Positions 43,708 to 51,700 of a DNA stretch of 64,000 bases are shown here, piece by piece. Position numbers and translations under genes: made by a program. Origin of the DNA: JACCQS01 sp963766765 (GTDB lineage: Bacteria; Actinomycetota; Actinomycetes; Mycobacteriales; Geodermatophilaceae). Where the stretch lies: positions 1-64,000 of the forward strand of contig CAVYBR010000014.1 of the NCBI GenBank assembly GCA_963766765.1, in the 5' to 3' direction. The notes beneath the pieces were generated by a model that did no database searches, was not told the DNA's origin, and worked only from the letters and a program-made list of their open reading frames with translations. The first letter of the stretch is position 1, and every line of letters begins with the position of its first letter.

Positions 43708-44061
43708 ATGCTGATCGGCGCCCACTCGATCCTGTTCACGGCCGATGCCGAGGCCGACCGAAACTTCTTCCGCGACGTCCTGAAGTTTCCTTCCGTGGAT
43801 TCCGGCGGCGGTTGGCTGATCTTCAAGCTCCCGCCCGGCGAGCTCGCCTGTCACCCCACCGACGGCGCTCCGACCTACGAGCTGTACCTGATGACCGACG
43901 ACGTGCACGCGGAGGTCGAGCGGCTCAAGGCCGCCGGTGTAGAGATCACCAAAGACATCAGCAACGAAGGCTGGGGTTTGCTCACGGCGATCAAGACGCC
44001 CAGCGGTAGCGAGCTCGGCCTCTATCAGCCGACCCATCCCGTGGCCATGGAACTTCCCTGA
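43708..44061 (+). CDS. VOC-family (glyoxalase-like) protein
   Basis: A 117-residue vicinal-oxygen-chelate protein with two beta-alpha-beta-beta-beta halves (AHSILFTADAEADRNFFRDVL and YELYLMTDDVHAEVERLKAAGVEI). The start at ATG 43708 follows GGAG. Metal ligands (His8, Glu near the C-terminus in GSELGLYQP) are plausible. Family members act as dioxygenases, isomerases or binding proteins; the substrate is unknown. Confidence 0.83.
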   Translation: MLIGAHSILFTADAEADRNFFRDVLKFPSVDSGGGWLIFKLPPGELACHPTDGAPTYELYLMTDDVHAEVERLKAAGVEITKDISNEGWGLLTAIKTPSGSELGLYQPTHPVAMELP

Positions 44062-44079
44062 CGACCTGGAGCAGATCGC

Positions 44080-44139
44080 ACTTTTTCCGGAGAATGTCGC
44101 GTCTGGCCCGGCCTAGACCGTACTTTTTCCGGAGAAAGT
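44080..44139. repeat. Pair of imperfect palindromes at the 3' end of the IclR gene
   Basis: ACTTTTTCCGGAGAATGT at 44080-44097 and ACTTTTTCCGGAGAAAGT at 44122-44139, 42 bases apart, with a third imperfect palindrome (GTCTGGCCCGGCCTAGAC, 44101-44118) between. On the minus strand the core reads TTCTCCGGAAA, like the repeats in the carboxylase alpha gene. The second copy supplies the last codons of the IclR gene (TFSGKSTV). Confidence 0.7.
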
Positions 44140-44904
44140 CCGATCAGAGCGATGCAGAGTGGCCGAGATCGCCGCCGCGCTGGCCTGGACCCGTTCGGCG
44201 AGTGCGGGCAAGGCCCGACGGGGGAGCCGAAGGCTCGGCGCGGCAATGACGACGGCTGCGACGGCCCGACCGGTCCCGTCCCGGATGGCGGCGCCGATCG
44301 CGTTCACACCCTGCTCACTTTCCTCGGCGTTGAGGGCATATCCATGGCGGCGTACGGAGCTGAGCTCCCGAATCAAGGCGTTCAGGTCCGGGCCGGCCGC
44401 ACGTGGAGTCAAGGCCAGTCCGCGCGGATAGAGCTCGCCGAGCTGTTGGCGGGTGAGTTCGGCCAGCAGGACCTTGCCGCCGGACGTGACGTGCGCCGGC
44501 AGCGTCAAACCGACTCTCGAGGCCACCCGAAGGGCGTGCCGTCCCTCGACTCCGTCGATGAACCGTGCCCCGGCCCCCTCGAGCACCATCAGATGCACCG
44601 ACTCACCGGTGGCCCGAGCCAACTCGTCAAGATGCCGGTGCGCACGGGTTCGCAGCTGCGCATCGCTGCTGGGAGTCGCCGCAACGATCGTCATCGCCGC
44701 GCCCGGCCGATAGGTGCGGGTGCTGTCCTGTGCAGCGAACTCGTACGCCCGCAGCATCGAGAGCAATCGATGCGCCGTCGACGGCGCCACCCCCAGCTCC
44801 TCTGCGGCTTCCACGACTCGCAAGGACCCGCGGCGCTGCAGCAGGAGCAGCAGCCGCAGGACACGATCCACCGAACCCAGCGGGTACGCGGGCAGATTCT
44901 GCAT
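44113..44904 (-). CDS. IclR-family transcriptional regulator
   Basis: A 263-residue regulator with an N-terminal winged helix (SVDRVLRLLLLLQRRGSLRVVEAAEELGVAPSTAHRLLSML, key helices at about 11-52) and a C-terminal GAF-like effector domain (ESVHLMVLEGAGARFIDGVEG; AIGAAIRDGTGRAVAAVVIAAP). It is divergent from the gentisate dioxygenase gene across 81 bases and is the likely controller of the salicylate/gentisate cluster, since IclR proteins commonly regulate aromatic degradation. The C-terminal TFSGKSTV is encoded by the palindromic repeat and is not part of the family fold. Confidence 0.9.
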   Translation of the reverse strand: MQNLPAYPLGSVDRVLRLLLLLQRRGSLRVVEAAEELGVAPSTAHRLLSMLRAYEFAAQDSTRTYRPGAAMTIVAATPSSDAQLRTRAHRHLDELARATGESVHLMVLEGAGARFIDGVEGRHALRVASRVGLTLPAHVTSGGKVLLAELTRQQLGELYPRGLALTPRAAGPDLNALIRELSSVRRHGYALNAEESEQGVNAIGAAIRDGTGRAVAAVVIAAPSLRLPRRALPALAERVQASAAAISATLHRSDRTFSGKSTV

Positions 44905-44906
44905 TG

Positions 44907-44916
44907 TGGAATTCTA
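44907..44916. promoter_or_regulatory. Possible IclR operator
   Basis: TGGAATTCTA, a 10-base palindrome with one mismatched pair, placed 2 bases upstream of the IclR start codon and 70 before the gentisate gene. IclR sites are often of TGGAA/TTCCA type. Its closeness to the start codon would give autorepression; the assignment is weak. Confidence 0.25.
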
Positions 44917-44985
44917 GGTGCGCCGCATGTTCCGCTGCGTCACCCGCTCCTAGCGTGGACGTAGTCGAGGAGCGGAGATGGTGGC

Positions 44986-46090
44986 GTGACCCAGACCCAG
45001 ACCCAGACCCAGGAAGTCCAGGATCAAGCGGCTCTGGACAGCCTCTACGCCGACTTCGCTGCTGCGGACCTGACTCCGCTGTGGACCCAGCGCGACGATC
45101 TGATGCCCATGACGCCCCAGCCACGAGCCGTTCCGGCGGTCTGGCGCTGGTCGACGCTCTATCCCCTGGCCGAACGATCCGGGCGAACTGGTGCCGATCG
45201 GGCGCGGCGGCGAGCGCCGGGCGATCGCGCTCGCGAATCCGGGAATTCCTGGCGAGCCGTATACGACTGCCACACTGTGGACGGCGATCCAGTACCTCGG
45301 CCCGCGCGAGACCGCGCCCGCGCACCGGCACATGCAGACCGCCTTCCGGTTCGTCGTCGAGGGGGAGGGGGTCTGGACCAACGTCGAAGGTGACGCGGTG
45401 TCGATGACCCGAGGCGACCTGCTCCTCACGCCTCGATGGCACTTTCACGAGCACCACAACACCACTGATCACCCGATGGCCTGGATCGACGGGCTCGACA
45501 TCCCACTCGTCGATCAACTCGACGCCGGCTTCTTCGAGTTCGGCCCTGATGAGCTCGGGACCACCGCAACCCCGGACCGCTCGCAGAGTGAACGCCTGTG
45601 GGGGCACCCCGGCCTGCGGCCGGTCATCGAACCGCAACGCCCCGCCTCGCCGCTGATGGCCTACCGCTGGAAGCACACCGACACGGCGCTCAGGGAACAG
45701 CTCGCGCTCGAGGAGGAAGGCATCCGGGCCACACCCGAACGAGGACATGCGGCCGTTCGGTTCACCAACCCCGTGGACGGACGGGACGCCCTCACCACGA
45801 TCCGCACCGAGATGCACCGCATCCGCGCCGATACGAGCACCGCGACGGTACGTACGGTCGGCTCGGCGGTCTGGCAGGTCTTCGAGGGAGCCGGCACCGT
45901 TCGGGTGGGCGAGCACGCGTGGGACGTCGGCACCGGTGACCTGTTCGCGGTGCCGTCCTGGGCACCGGTCAGCATCTCCGCCGGACCCGGACCCGAGCAT
46001 CTGGACCTGTTCCGATTCAGTGACGAGCCGGTCTATCGCGCGCTGGGTCTCGATCGTCGCTCTGTCGACACGCCAGGGGTCGAGAAGTAG
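44986..46090 (+). pseudogene. sdgD: Gentisate 1,2-dioxygenase-like cupin enzyme, frameshifted
   Basis: Bicupin Fe(II) enzyme that opens the gentisate ring to maleylpyruvate. The first part (GTG 44986) reads MTQTQTQTQEVQDQAALDSL, through LTPLWTQRDDLMP and VWRWSTLYPLAERSG to about 45180. The conserved sequence then continues in the +1 frame as GELVPIGRGGERRAIALANPG, the metal-binding cupin APAHRHMQTAFRFVVEGEG (key His pair), LTPRWHFHEHHN, and the second cupin to 46090. Removing one G of GGG at 45181-45183 restores one protein of about 367 residues. GGAG lies 8 bases before GTG 44986. Four ACCCAG hexamers (44989-45012) encode the Thr-Gln run. The rest of the pathway is intact, so decay, if real, is recent. 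Confidence 0.85.
44989..45012 (+). repeat. ACCCAG hexanucleotide run
   Basis: Four exact tandem copies of ACCCAG directly after the start codon of the gentisate dioxygenase gene, giving (Thr-Gln)4. The six-base unit keeps the frame if copy number changes. Confidence 0.8.
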
Positions 46091-46099
46091 CGTCGGGAG

Positions 46100-47713
46100 A
46101 TGATCCGCAAGATCGCCTGCATCGGCGGTGGCCCTGGCGGACTGTTCTTCGCGCTGTTGGCCAAACGCGCCGATCCCTCCCGCCAGATCGTGGTGTTCGA
46201 GCGCAACCGCGCCAAGGACACGTTTGGCTTCGGGGTGGTCTTCTCCGACGCCACGCTGGCCCGCATCGACGAAGCCGATCCCGTTCTCCGTACCGCCCTG
46301 GAACAGCATGGCGTGCATTGGGATCCGATCGAGGTCCGGCTGAAGGGCGAGCGCCTGCTCTGTGGCGGGATGGGAATGGCCGCGGTCGAACGGAAAACGT
46401 TGCTCGGTCTGCTACAGCAGCGGGCCTTGGACGCCGGTGTTGACATCCGCTTCGAGACCGAAGCGGACCCAGCTGAACTGCTGGCCAGCGACGTGGATCT
46501 CGTCGTTGCCGCCGACGGCGCCAATTCGCGGGTGCGAACCATGTTCGCCGACCAGCTTGCGCCCAGCGTGGAGGTGGCGACCGCCAAGTTCATCTGGTTC
46601 GGCACCACGTACCCGTTCGAGGGGCTCACATTCGTGCATGAACGCGGGCCGCATGGCGTCTTCGCCGTCCACGGCTATCCGATCGGAAACGGGGTCAGCA
46701 CGTTCATCGTCGAGACAGACGAAACATCCTGGCGCGCAGCCGGCTTGGATGCCTTTGATGGCAACCAGCCGCCTGGCCCGAGCGACGAGCTGTCCAAGAG
46801 CTACCTCGAGAAGCTGTTCGCCGACCAGATCGACGGGGCCGCCCTGCTGACGAACAACTCACGATGGGGAAACTTCCGCACCTGGCGGACCCGGTCCTGG
46901 TCACATGACCGGGTCGCGCTGATCGGGGATGCCGCGCACACAGCACATTTCTCGGTCGGCTCCGGGACCAAGATGGCGATGGAGGACGCGGTCTCCCTCT
47001 CCGCTGCGTTGGACAGCCATCCATCCGACATATCTGCGCTGCTGTCCGCCTATGAGCAGGACCGCCAGCCGCAGGTCGCGAAGATCCAGGACTCGGCCCG
47101 ACCGAGCCTGTCGTGGTGGGAACACTTCGGTCGCTACCACGACTCCTTCGAGCCGTGGCAGTTCGCCTACCACTTCTTGACCAGGAGCATCACAGACAGC
47201 CAGTTAGCCCGTCGCGACCCCACATTCGTGCGAACCAGCCATGACCATTGGCAGGAGTTGCACCAAGCAGGCCCACTGCAGACCCCGATCTCGATCGGCG
47301 CCGCGACGCATAGTGGGCGCACCGTGACAGTGCACCGCAACGGCTCAGCATGGGCCGACATGGAGTGTGGCCGGCTGGCCTTGCACGATGCTCGTCCCGA
47401 CCGCTCAGGGCCGTGGGCGCTCTGGCTCGACGCGCCCGGCACCGAGGCTGAGCTACCGCAGGCACTGGATCGGCTTGCGGTCGCGGTCGCGGACGGCGCC
47501 GCACTCGTTGCGGTAGGCGGCGGGGTGTCCTTGACCCGCCGGTTGCTGACCGAGCAGGCGCGGTTGGTGCACGGGGTGGTGAGCGTGCTGGTCGCCGCCG
47601 ACGTCGATGCGACCGACACAGACGCCCTCACGGACTGGGCCCAAACGATGGTGCTTTCCGGCCGTACGGACATGGTTGGTCTAGCCGAGCAGCGGCCCGG
47701 GGCGGGGAGGTAG
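46100..47713 (+). CDS. sdgC: FAD-dependent monooxygenase, salicylyl-CoA 5-hydroxylase-like
   Basis: A 537-residue class A flavoprotein hydroxylase. FAD dinucleotide motif CIGGGPGGLFFALLAKR at the N-terminus, middle VVAADGANSRVR (DG motif), and ALIGDAAHTAHFSVGSGTKMAMEDAV (GD motif) mark the PHBH fold, up to about residue 380. This subgroup (FGFGVVFSD, GTTYPFEG) comprises salicylyl-CoA 5-hydroxylase and anthraniloyl-CoA monooxygenase. The C-terminal 140 residues look like a shortened relic of the OYE-type domain carried by the bifunctional members. Between a gentisate dioxygenase and an aryl-AMP ligase, hydroxylation of salicylyl-CoA to gentisyl-CoA is the likely role. Confidence 0.82.
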   Translation: MIRKIACIGGGPGGLFFALLAKRADPSRQIVVFERNRAKDTFGFGVVFSDATLARIDEADPVLRTALEQHGVHWDPIEVRLKGERLLCGGMGMAAVERKTLLGLLQQRALDAGVDIRFETEADPAELLASDVDLVVAADGANSRVRTMFADQLAPSVEVATAKFIWFGTTYPFEGLTFVHERGPHGVFAVHGYPIGNGVSTFIVETDETSWRAAGLDAFDGNQPPGPSDELSKSYLEKLFADQIDGAALLTNNSRWGNFRTWRTRSWSHDRVALIGDAAHTAHFSVGSGTKMAMEDAVSLSAALDSHPSDISALLSAYEQDRQPQVAKIQDSARPSLSWWEHFGRYHDSFEPWQFAYHFLTRSITDSQLARRDPTFVRTSHDHWQELHQAGPLQTPISIGAATHSGRTVTVHRNGSAWADMECGRLALHDARPDRSGPWALWLDAPGTEAELPQALDRLAVAVADGAALVAVGGGVSLTRRLLTEQARLVHGVVSVLVAADVDATDTDALTDWAQTMVLSGRTDMVGLAEQRPGAGR

Positions 47714-47717
47714 TCCG

Positions 47718-49388
47718 TTGCTGGCGCCGATCAGCGCGGGAACCGTCCCGTGGCCAGCCGAGTTCGTCGAGGCTTATGTCGCCAAGGGGTATTGGCTCGG
47801 TCGGTCCCTCGGGTCACTGCTGTACGACGTCGCCGATCAGCGACCGACGGACCTAGCCCTCGTGGACGGCCGCGTTCGGCTGAGCTATCGCGACCTGGTC
47901 GAACGTGCCGATGCCACCGCCACGCGGCTGGCTGGACTCGGGCTCGTCCACGGTGACCGGATCGTCGTGCAGCTGCCCAATTGCGCCGAGTTCGTGATTG
48001 TCACGCTTGCTTGCTTGCGGATGGGCGTCGTGCCGGTGATGGCCCTGCCTGCCCATCGCCAGCACGAGTTGGCCTACCTCTGCGAGCACTCTGAAGCTGT
48101 CGCCCTTGCCGTCCCGGATGTCTTGCGGGACTTCGACCATCAGCAGATGGCGCATGACTTGGTGCATGAGGTTGCTGGGCTCCGCCACGTCCTGGTCGCC
48201 GGTGACGATGTTTGGGACGACAGCGTCAGCCTGCGCACGGTTTGTGCGCCCGGAACGGATCCGGTCGCCGACCGCACGCGCTGGGACGCCGCGCCGCCCG
48301 ACAGCCGCGATGTTGCGGTGTTCCTGCTGTCCGGAGGTACGACCGGTCTACCCAAGCTGATCGCCCGGACCCACGACGACTACGCATACAACGCACTGGG
48401 CAGCGGTGCGGTGTCTGGCTTCGGTCCGGACACCGTCTATCTCGTCAGCTTGCCGGCAAGTCACAACTTTCCCCTTGCCTGCCCCGGACTGCTCGGCACC
48501 CTGCTGGCCGGCGGCCGGGTCGTCATGCTCGCCTCACCCGAGCCCGAGCGTGCCTTTGCGACCATTGCCACGGAGGGGGTCACGCACACGGCCGTCGTGC
48601 CGGCAGTCGCGCAGCGCTGGATCGCTCATCAGCGGGACCGCGCAACGAACGATCTGCGCACCCTCGAGGTACTTCAGGTGGGCGGCGCGCGGATGCCCGA
48701 TGAAATTGCCGCCCAAGTGCGTCCAGTCCTCGGAGCGACCCTGCAACAGGTCTTCGGGATGGCCGAAGGACTGTTGAACTACACCCGACTCGACGATTCA
48801 GACGAAGTCATCTGCTCAACGCAGGGCCGCCCGATGTCGCCCGATGACGAGGTCCGTGTGGTGGACGAGAGCGATCAGCCGCTTCCGGACGGGACGCCGG
48901 GCGCCCTGCTGACCAGAGGGCCGTACACACCGCGCGGCTATTACCGAGCTGCTGAACAGAACTCCCGCGCGTTCACCGCGGACGGGTGGTATCGCAGCGG
49001 CGACATCGTCCGGCGTCGACCTGACGGCAATCTGATCGTCGAAGGGCGAGACAAGGACATGATCAATCGCGGCGGGGAGAAGATCTCCGCCGAGGAGGTC
49101 GAGAACCTCGTCTACCAGTTGGACTCGGTCGCCCAGGTCGCTGCGGTTGCGATGCCGGACCCGGACCTCGGCGAGCGGGTGTGTCTGTACGTCGTCCCTG
49201 CCCCCGGGGCCGAGCCGAGCCTGGAAGCGATACAAGCAACGATGCAGGCTCGCGGCGTGGCGAAGTACAAATGGCCGGAGCGAGTCGAGGTGGTGGGTCA
49301 GCTGTTGACGACCAAGGTCGGGAAGATCGACAAGAAGGCGCTGCGCGAAGATCTCGCGCTTCGCCTCGCGCGGGAAGGTAATCGATGA
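47718..49388 (+). CDS. sdgA: Aryl-AMP ligase (salicylyl/2,3-dihydroxybenzoyl-AMP ligase family)
   Basis: A 556-residue adenylate-forming enzyme that activates an aryl carboxylate with ATP. It has VFLLSGGTTGLPKLIARTH (P-loop), NFPLACPGLLG, GMAEGLLNYTRLDD, GWYRSGDIVRRRPDG and the catalytic Lys in TTKVGKIDKKALRED. The sequence is closest to 2,3-dihydroxybenzoate/salicylate AMP ligases of siderophore systems, but the surrounding genes indicate salicylate catabolism, as SdgA in Streptomyces sp. WA46. Start is TTG 47718, supported by GGAGG 7 bases upstream. A separate thiolester-forming partner (SdgB) is not in the window. Confidence 0.85.
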   Translation: MLAPISAGTVPWPAEFVEAYVAKGYWLGRSLGSLLYDVADQRPTDLALVDGRVRLSYRDLVERADATATRLAGLGLVHGDRIVVQLPNCAEFVIVTLACLRMGVVPVMALPAHRQHELAYLCEHSEAVALAVPDVLRDFDHQQMAHDLVHEVAGLRHVLVAGDDVWDDSVSLRTVCAPGTDPVADRTRWDAAPPDSRDVAVFLLSGGTTGLPKLIARTHDDYAYNALGSGAVSGFGPDTVYLVSLPASHNFPLACPGLLGTLLAGGRVVMLASPEPERAFATIATEGVTHTAVVPAVAQRWIAHQRDRATNDLRTLEVLQVGGARMPDEIAAQVRPVLGATLQQVFGMAEGLLNYTRLDDSDEVICSTQGRPMSPDDEVRVVDESDQPLPDGTPGALLTRGPYTPRGYYRAAEQNSRAFTADGWYRSGDIVRRRPDGNLIVEGRDKDMINRGGEKISAEEVENLVYQLDSVAQVAAVAMPDPDLGERVCLYVVPAPGAEPSLEAIQATMQARGVAKYKWPERVEVVGQLLTTKVGKIDKKALREDLALRLAREGNR

Positions 49389-50107
49389 CGGTGACCGAAC
49401 CTTCGGCTCAGGTCCTGTCCTGGATGCGGGAAGGCGAGGCACGCTTCTTCGAGCAGGTCGATGCGCTCCCTGACGCGGAGCTCCGGACCGGTTCGGCACT
49501 CCCGGACTGGACCCGGGCGCACGTCGTGGCGCATGTCGCACGCAACGCAGAAGCTATGTGTCGCTTGCTGTCCTGGGCACGCACCGGCACGAAGCAATAC
49601 ATGTATCCAGATACGGATGCGCGCAACCGAGACATCGAATCGTCGGCTGGCCAGGACGCTGAGGCACTGCGCTCCGATCTCAAACGGGCCTCCGCACAGT
49701 TCGTCGAGGACGTCGAAACGCTGCCGGACGGGAAGTGGAGCGCGCAGGTGCGCACCTTCCATGGTCGCGATATACCGGCGAGCTTCGTGGTGTTCATGCG
49801 GGTGCGCGAGGTGTGGCTGCACCTGGTCGACCTGGGGACCGGCGCGTCGGTCGAGACATGGCCGGGTGAGCTGGTGGACGCCCTGCTCGACGACGTGACG
49901 GCAACGATGACCGCACGACCCGACGCGCCATCCATCCACCTGCATCCAACCGACCGTGACCGGGACTGGCTGATCGGGACAGATCCCGATGCGGCGCAGA
50001 ACATCACCGGCACGGCCGCCGACATCTTGGCTTGGCTGACCGGGAGGTCGACGGGCGACGGGTTGTCGACGGAGGGCACAGTGCCCGTACCCCCGCATTG
50101 GATGTGA
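49385..50107 (+). CDS. Mycothiol-dependent maleylpyruvate isomerase
   Basis: A 240-residue protein of the DinB/MDMPI fold. The metal-binding helix WTRAHVVAHVARNAEAM (His-x3-His) and the later FMRVREVWLHLVDLG with third His match mycothiol-dependent maleylpyruvate isomerases, which convert maleylpyruvate to fumarylpyruvate in the gentisate pathway of actinobacteria. The ATG overlaps the ligase stop (ATGA). A fumarylpyruvate hydrolase, the next step, is not in the window. Confidence 0.88.
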   Translation: MTVTEPSAQVLSWMREGEARFFEQVDALPDAELRTGSALPDWTRAHVVAHVARNAEAMCRLLSWARTGTKQYMYPDTDARNRDIESSAGQDAEALRSDLKRASAQFVEDVETLPDGKWSAQVRTFHGRDIPASFVVFMRVREVWLHLVDLGTGASVETWPGELVDALLDDVTATMTARPDAPSIHLHPTDRDRDWLIGTDPDAAQNITGTAADILAWLTGRSTGDGLSTEGTVPVPPHWM

Positions 50108-50112
50108 CCACC

Positions 50113-51174
50113 TCAGCGGGCGAGGGCCTCCACCGCGGCTCCGAAAACTCTGGGTAGTCGGTCGGCCGTGGGAACGAGCAGGCGTCGGACCACCGGAATG
50201 CGGGTGGCGGTGACGAGCCCGGTGGTCAGCCACCGGTATTCGCGGGTCAACCTGCGCCACCGCCGCGGATAGTCCTGTGGCCGCGCCGAGGCAATCGCCG
50301 CTACCGCGGCGTCGGCGCAGGCGAGCCCGATCCGCAGCCCCTCACCGGTCAGCGCGTCGACGTAGCCCGCCGCATCGCCGACGAGGAGAACCCGCCCGCG
50401 GCCCTGGGCGGACACGTTCTGACGCAGGGGTCCGGCGCCCCGCGCCGAGCTGGTCCACGTGGCTCCGGCCAACCGGTCGGCCAAGGCAGGAAACGTTGCC
50501 AGCGCTTCGGCGAAAGCCCAATGGCGCGGTCCGAGGATCGCGATCCCGACCTCCTGCTCGGAGATCGGCGTGACATATGCCTCGCCTACCGGTGACCAGT
50601 GGACCTCGACGACATCTGACCATGGGGCTCGAGCTGCATGGCGCCGAACTCCGTAGCGCCGCCCGTCGCTGCCCAGCCCGAGACCGGACTCCCGGCGAAC
50701 GACCGAGTGCAGGCCGTCGCAGCCGAGCAACCAGCGCGCCGAGAGCAGTGCGCCGTCGTCGAGTTCCACTCCGACGTCGGTTCCGCCTGCGCCTTCGGAA
50801 TTACGCAGTCTCACAACCCGGCCCGGATGTCGGCTGACGCCGACGTCGGCAGCACGCTCGGCGAGGGCCGCATGGAGGGCGGTCCGGCGGACGCCGAGCC
50901 CGGCTCCCCGCTTGAACAGATGTGTCGCGCTCGTGTGCCCGTTCGGCGCCACGTATCGGATTCCGACGAACCTCGCACCCTGGACCGAAACCCCCAGTCG
51001 GTCCAGCGCGGCGACGGTCCCTGGCATCAGGCCTTCTCCGCAGGCCTTGTCCACCGGTCCCACGCGCGGTTCGACGAGCAGCACCGACATTCCGGCGCGC
51101 CGCCCCTCGATGGCCGCGGCGAGCCCCACGGGTCCACCGCCGACGACGAGCAGGTCCGGGTGACCGGACGTCAT
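50113..51174 (-). CDS. srsC: FAD-dependent oxidoreductase/hydroxylase of a phenolic-lipid operon
   Basis: A 353-residue flavoprotein of the geranylgeranyl-reductase/PHBH superfamily: VVGGGPVGLAAAIEGRRAG at the start, LLGCDGLHSVVRRESGL (DG motif near 155) and LLVGDAAGYVDALTGEGLRIGLACA (GD motif near 265). Its place after a type III polyketide synthase and a methyltransferase parallels SrsC of Streptomyces griseus, which hydroxylates alkylresorcinols to quinone-forming lipids. The ATG overlaps the methyltransferase stop by 4 bases. Role inferred from operon context. Confidence 0.8.
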   Translation of the reverse strand: MTSGHPDLLVVGGGPVGLAAAIEGRRAGMSVLLVEPRVGPVDKACGEGLMPGTVAALDRLGVSVQGARFVGIRYVAPNGHTSATHLFKRGAGLGVRRTALHAALAERAADVGVSRHPGRVVRLRNSEGAGGTDVGVELDDGALLSARWLLGCDGLHSVVRRESGLGLGSDGRRYGVRRHAARAPWSDVVEVHWSPVGEAYVTPISEQEVGIAILGPRHWAFAEALATFPALADRLAGATWTSSARGAGPLRQNVSAQGRGRVLLVGDAAGYVDALTGEGLRIGLACADAAVAAIASARPQDYPRRWRRLTREYRWLTTGLVTATRIPVVRRLLVPTADRLPRVFGAAVEALAR

Positions 51175-51695
51175 GGCGTTGCCGACTCCAGCGCGCGCTC
51201 TTCAGCAGGGATCCGGAAGCACACCAGGAGAACCGCGTTCAGCACGGTGAACGCGAGCGCCGTGACCCATGCGGTGTGCACCAGCGGCAGCGCGATGCCT
51301 TCGACGACGACGGCGAGATAGTTTGGGTGCCGCAGCCAACGGTAGGGACCATTCGCCACCAGCGGCACTCCTGGGATGACGATGACACGCGTGTTCCAAC
51401 GCCGGCCGAGCGTCGCGATGCACCACCAGCGCAATGCCTGCGCACTCAGGACGAGCACAAGCATCGGCCAGCCGAGCGCGGGTATGAACGGTCGGTCGGC
51501 AACAAGGACTTCCACGAGACAGGCGGCGAGCAATCCGCTGTGCAGAACAACCATGGGCGGATAGTGCGCGCGCCCCGTCTCGGTCCCGCCCTGGCTTCGG
51601 GCCCAGTTCGCATTGCGTTGCGACACAGCAAGTTCTGCGACGCGCTCCAGGATGACGGCCGCAATGAGCAGCGCGTACCAGAGTTCGGAGTCCAC
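51171..51695 (-). CDS. srsB: Isoprenylcysteine carboxyl methyltransferase-like (ICMT) membrane methyltransferase
   Basis: A 174-residue membrane protein with four or five helices and the ICMT/PEMT signature GPYRWLRHPNYLAVVVEG near residue 120 plus the end FRIPAEERAL with paired Glu for SAM binding. Such proteins methylate lipid phenols or thiols; SrsB in S. griseus O-methylates alkylresorcinols made by the adjacent polyketide synthase. GTG 51695 is taken as start; TTG 51716 would overlap the synthase by 16 bases. Confidence 0.82.
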   Translation of the reverse strand: MDSELWYALLIAAVILERVAELAVSQRNANWARSQGGTETGRAHYPPMVVLHSGLLAACLVEVLVADRPFIPALGWPMLVLVLSAQALRWWCIATLGRRWNTRVIVIPGVPLVANGPYRWLRHPNYLAVVVEGIALPLVHTAWVTALAFTVLNAVLLVCFRIPAEERALESATP

Positions 51696-51700
51696 CCCAC

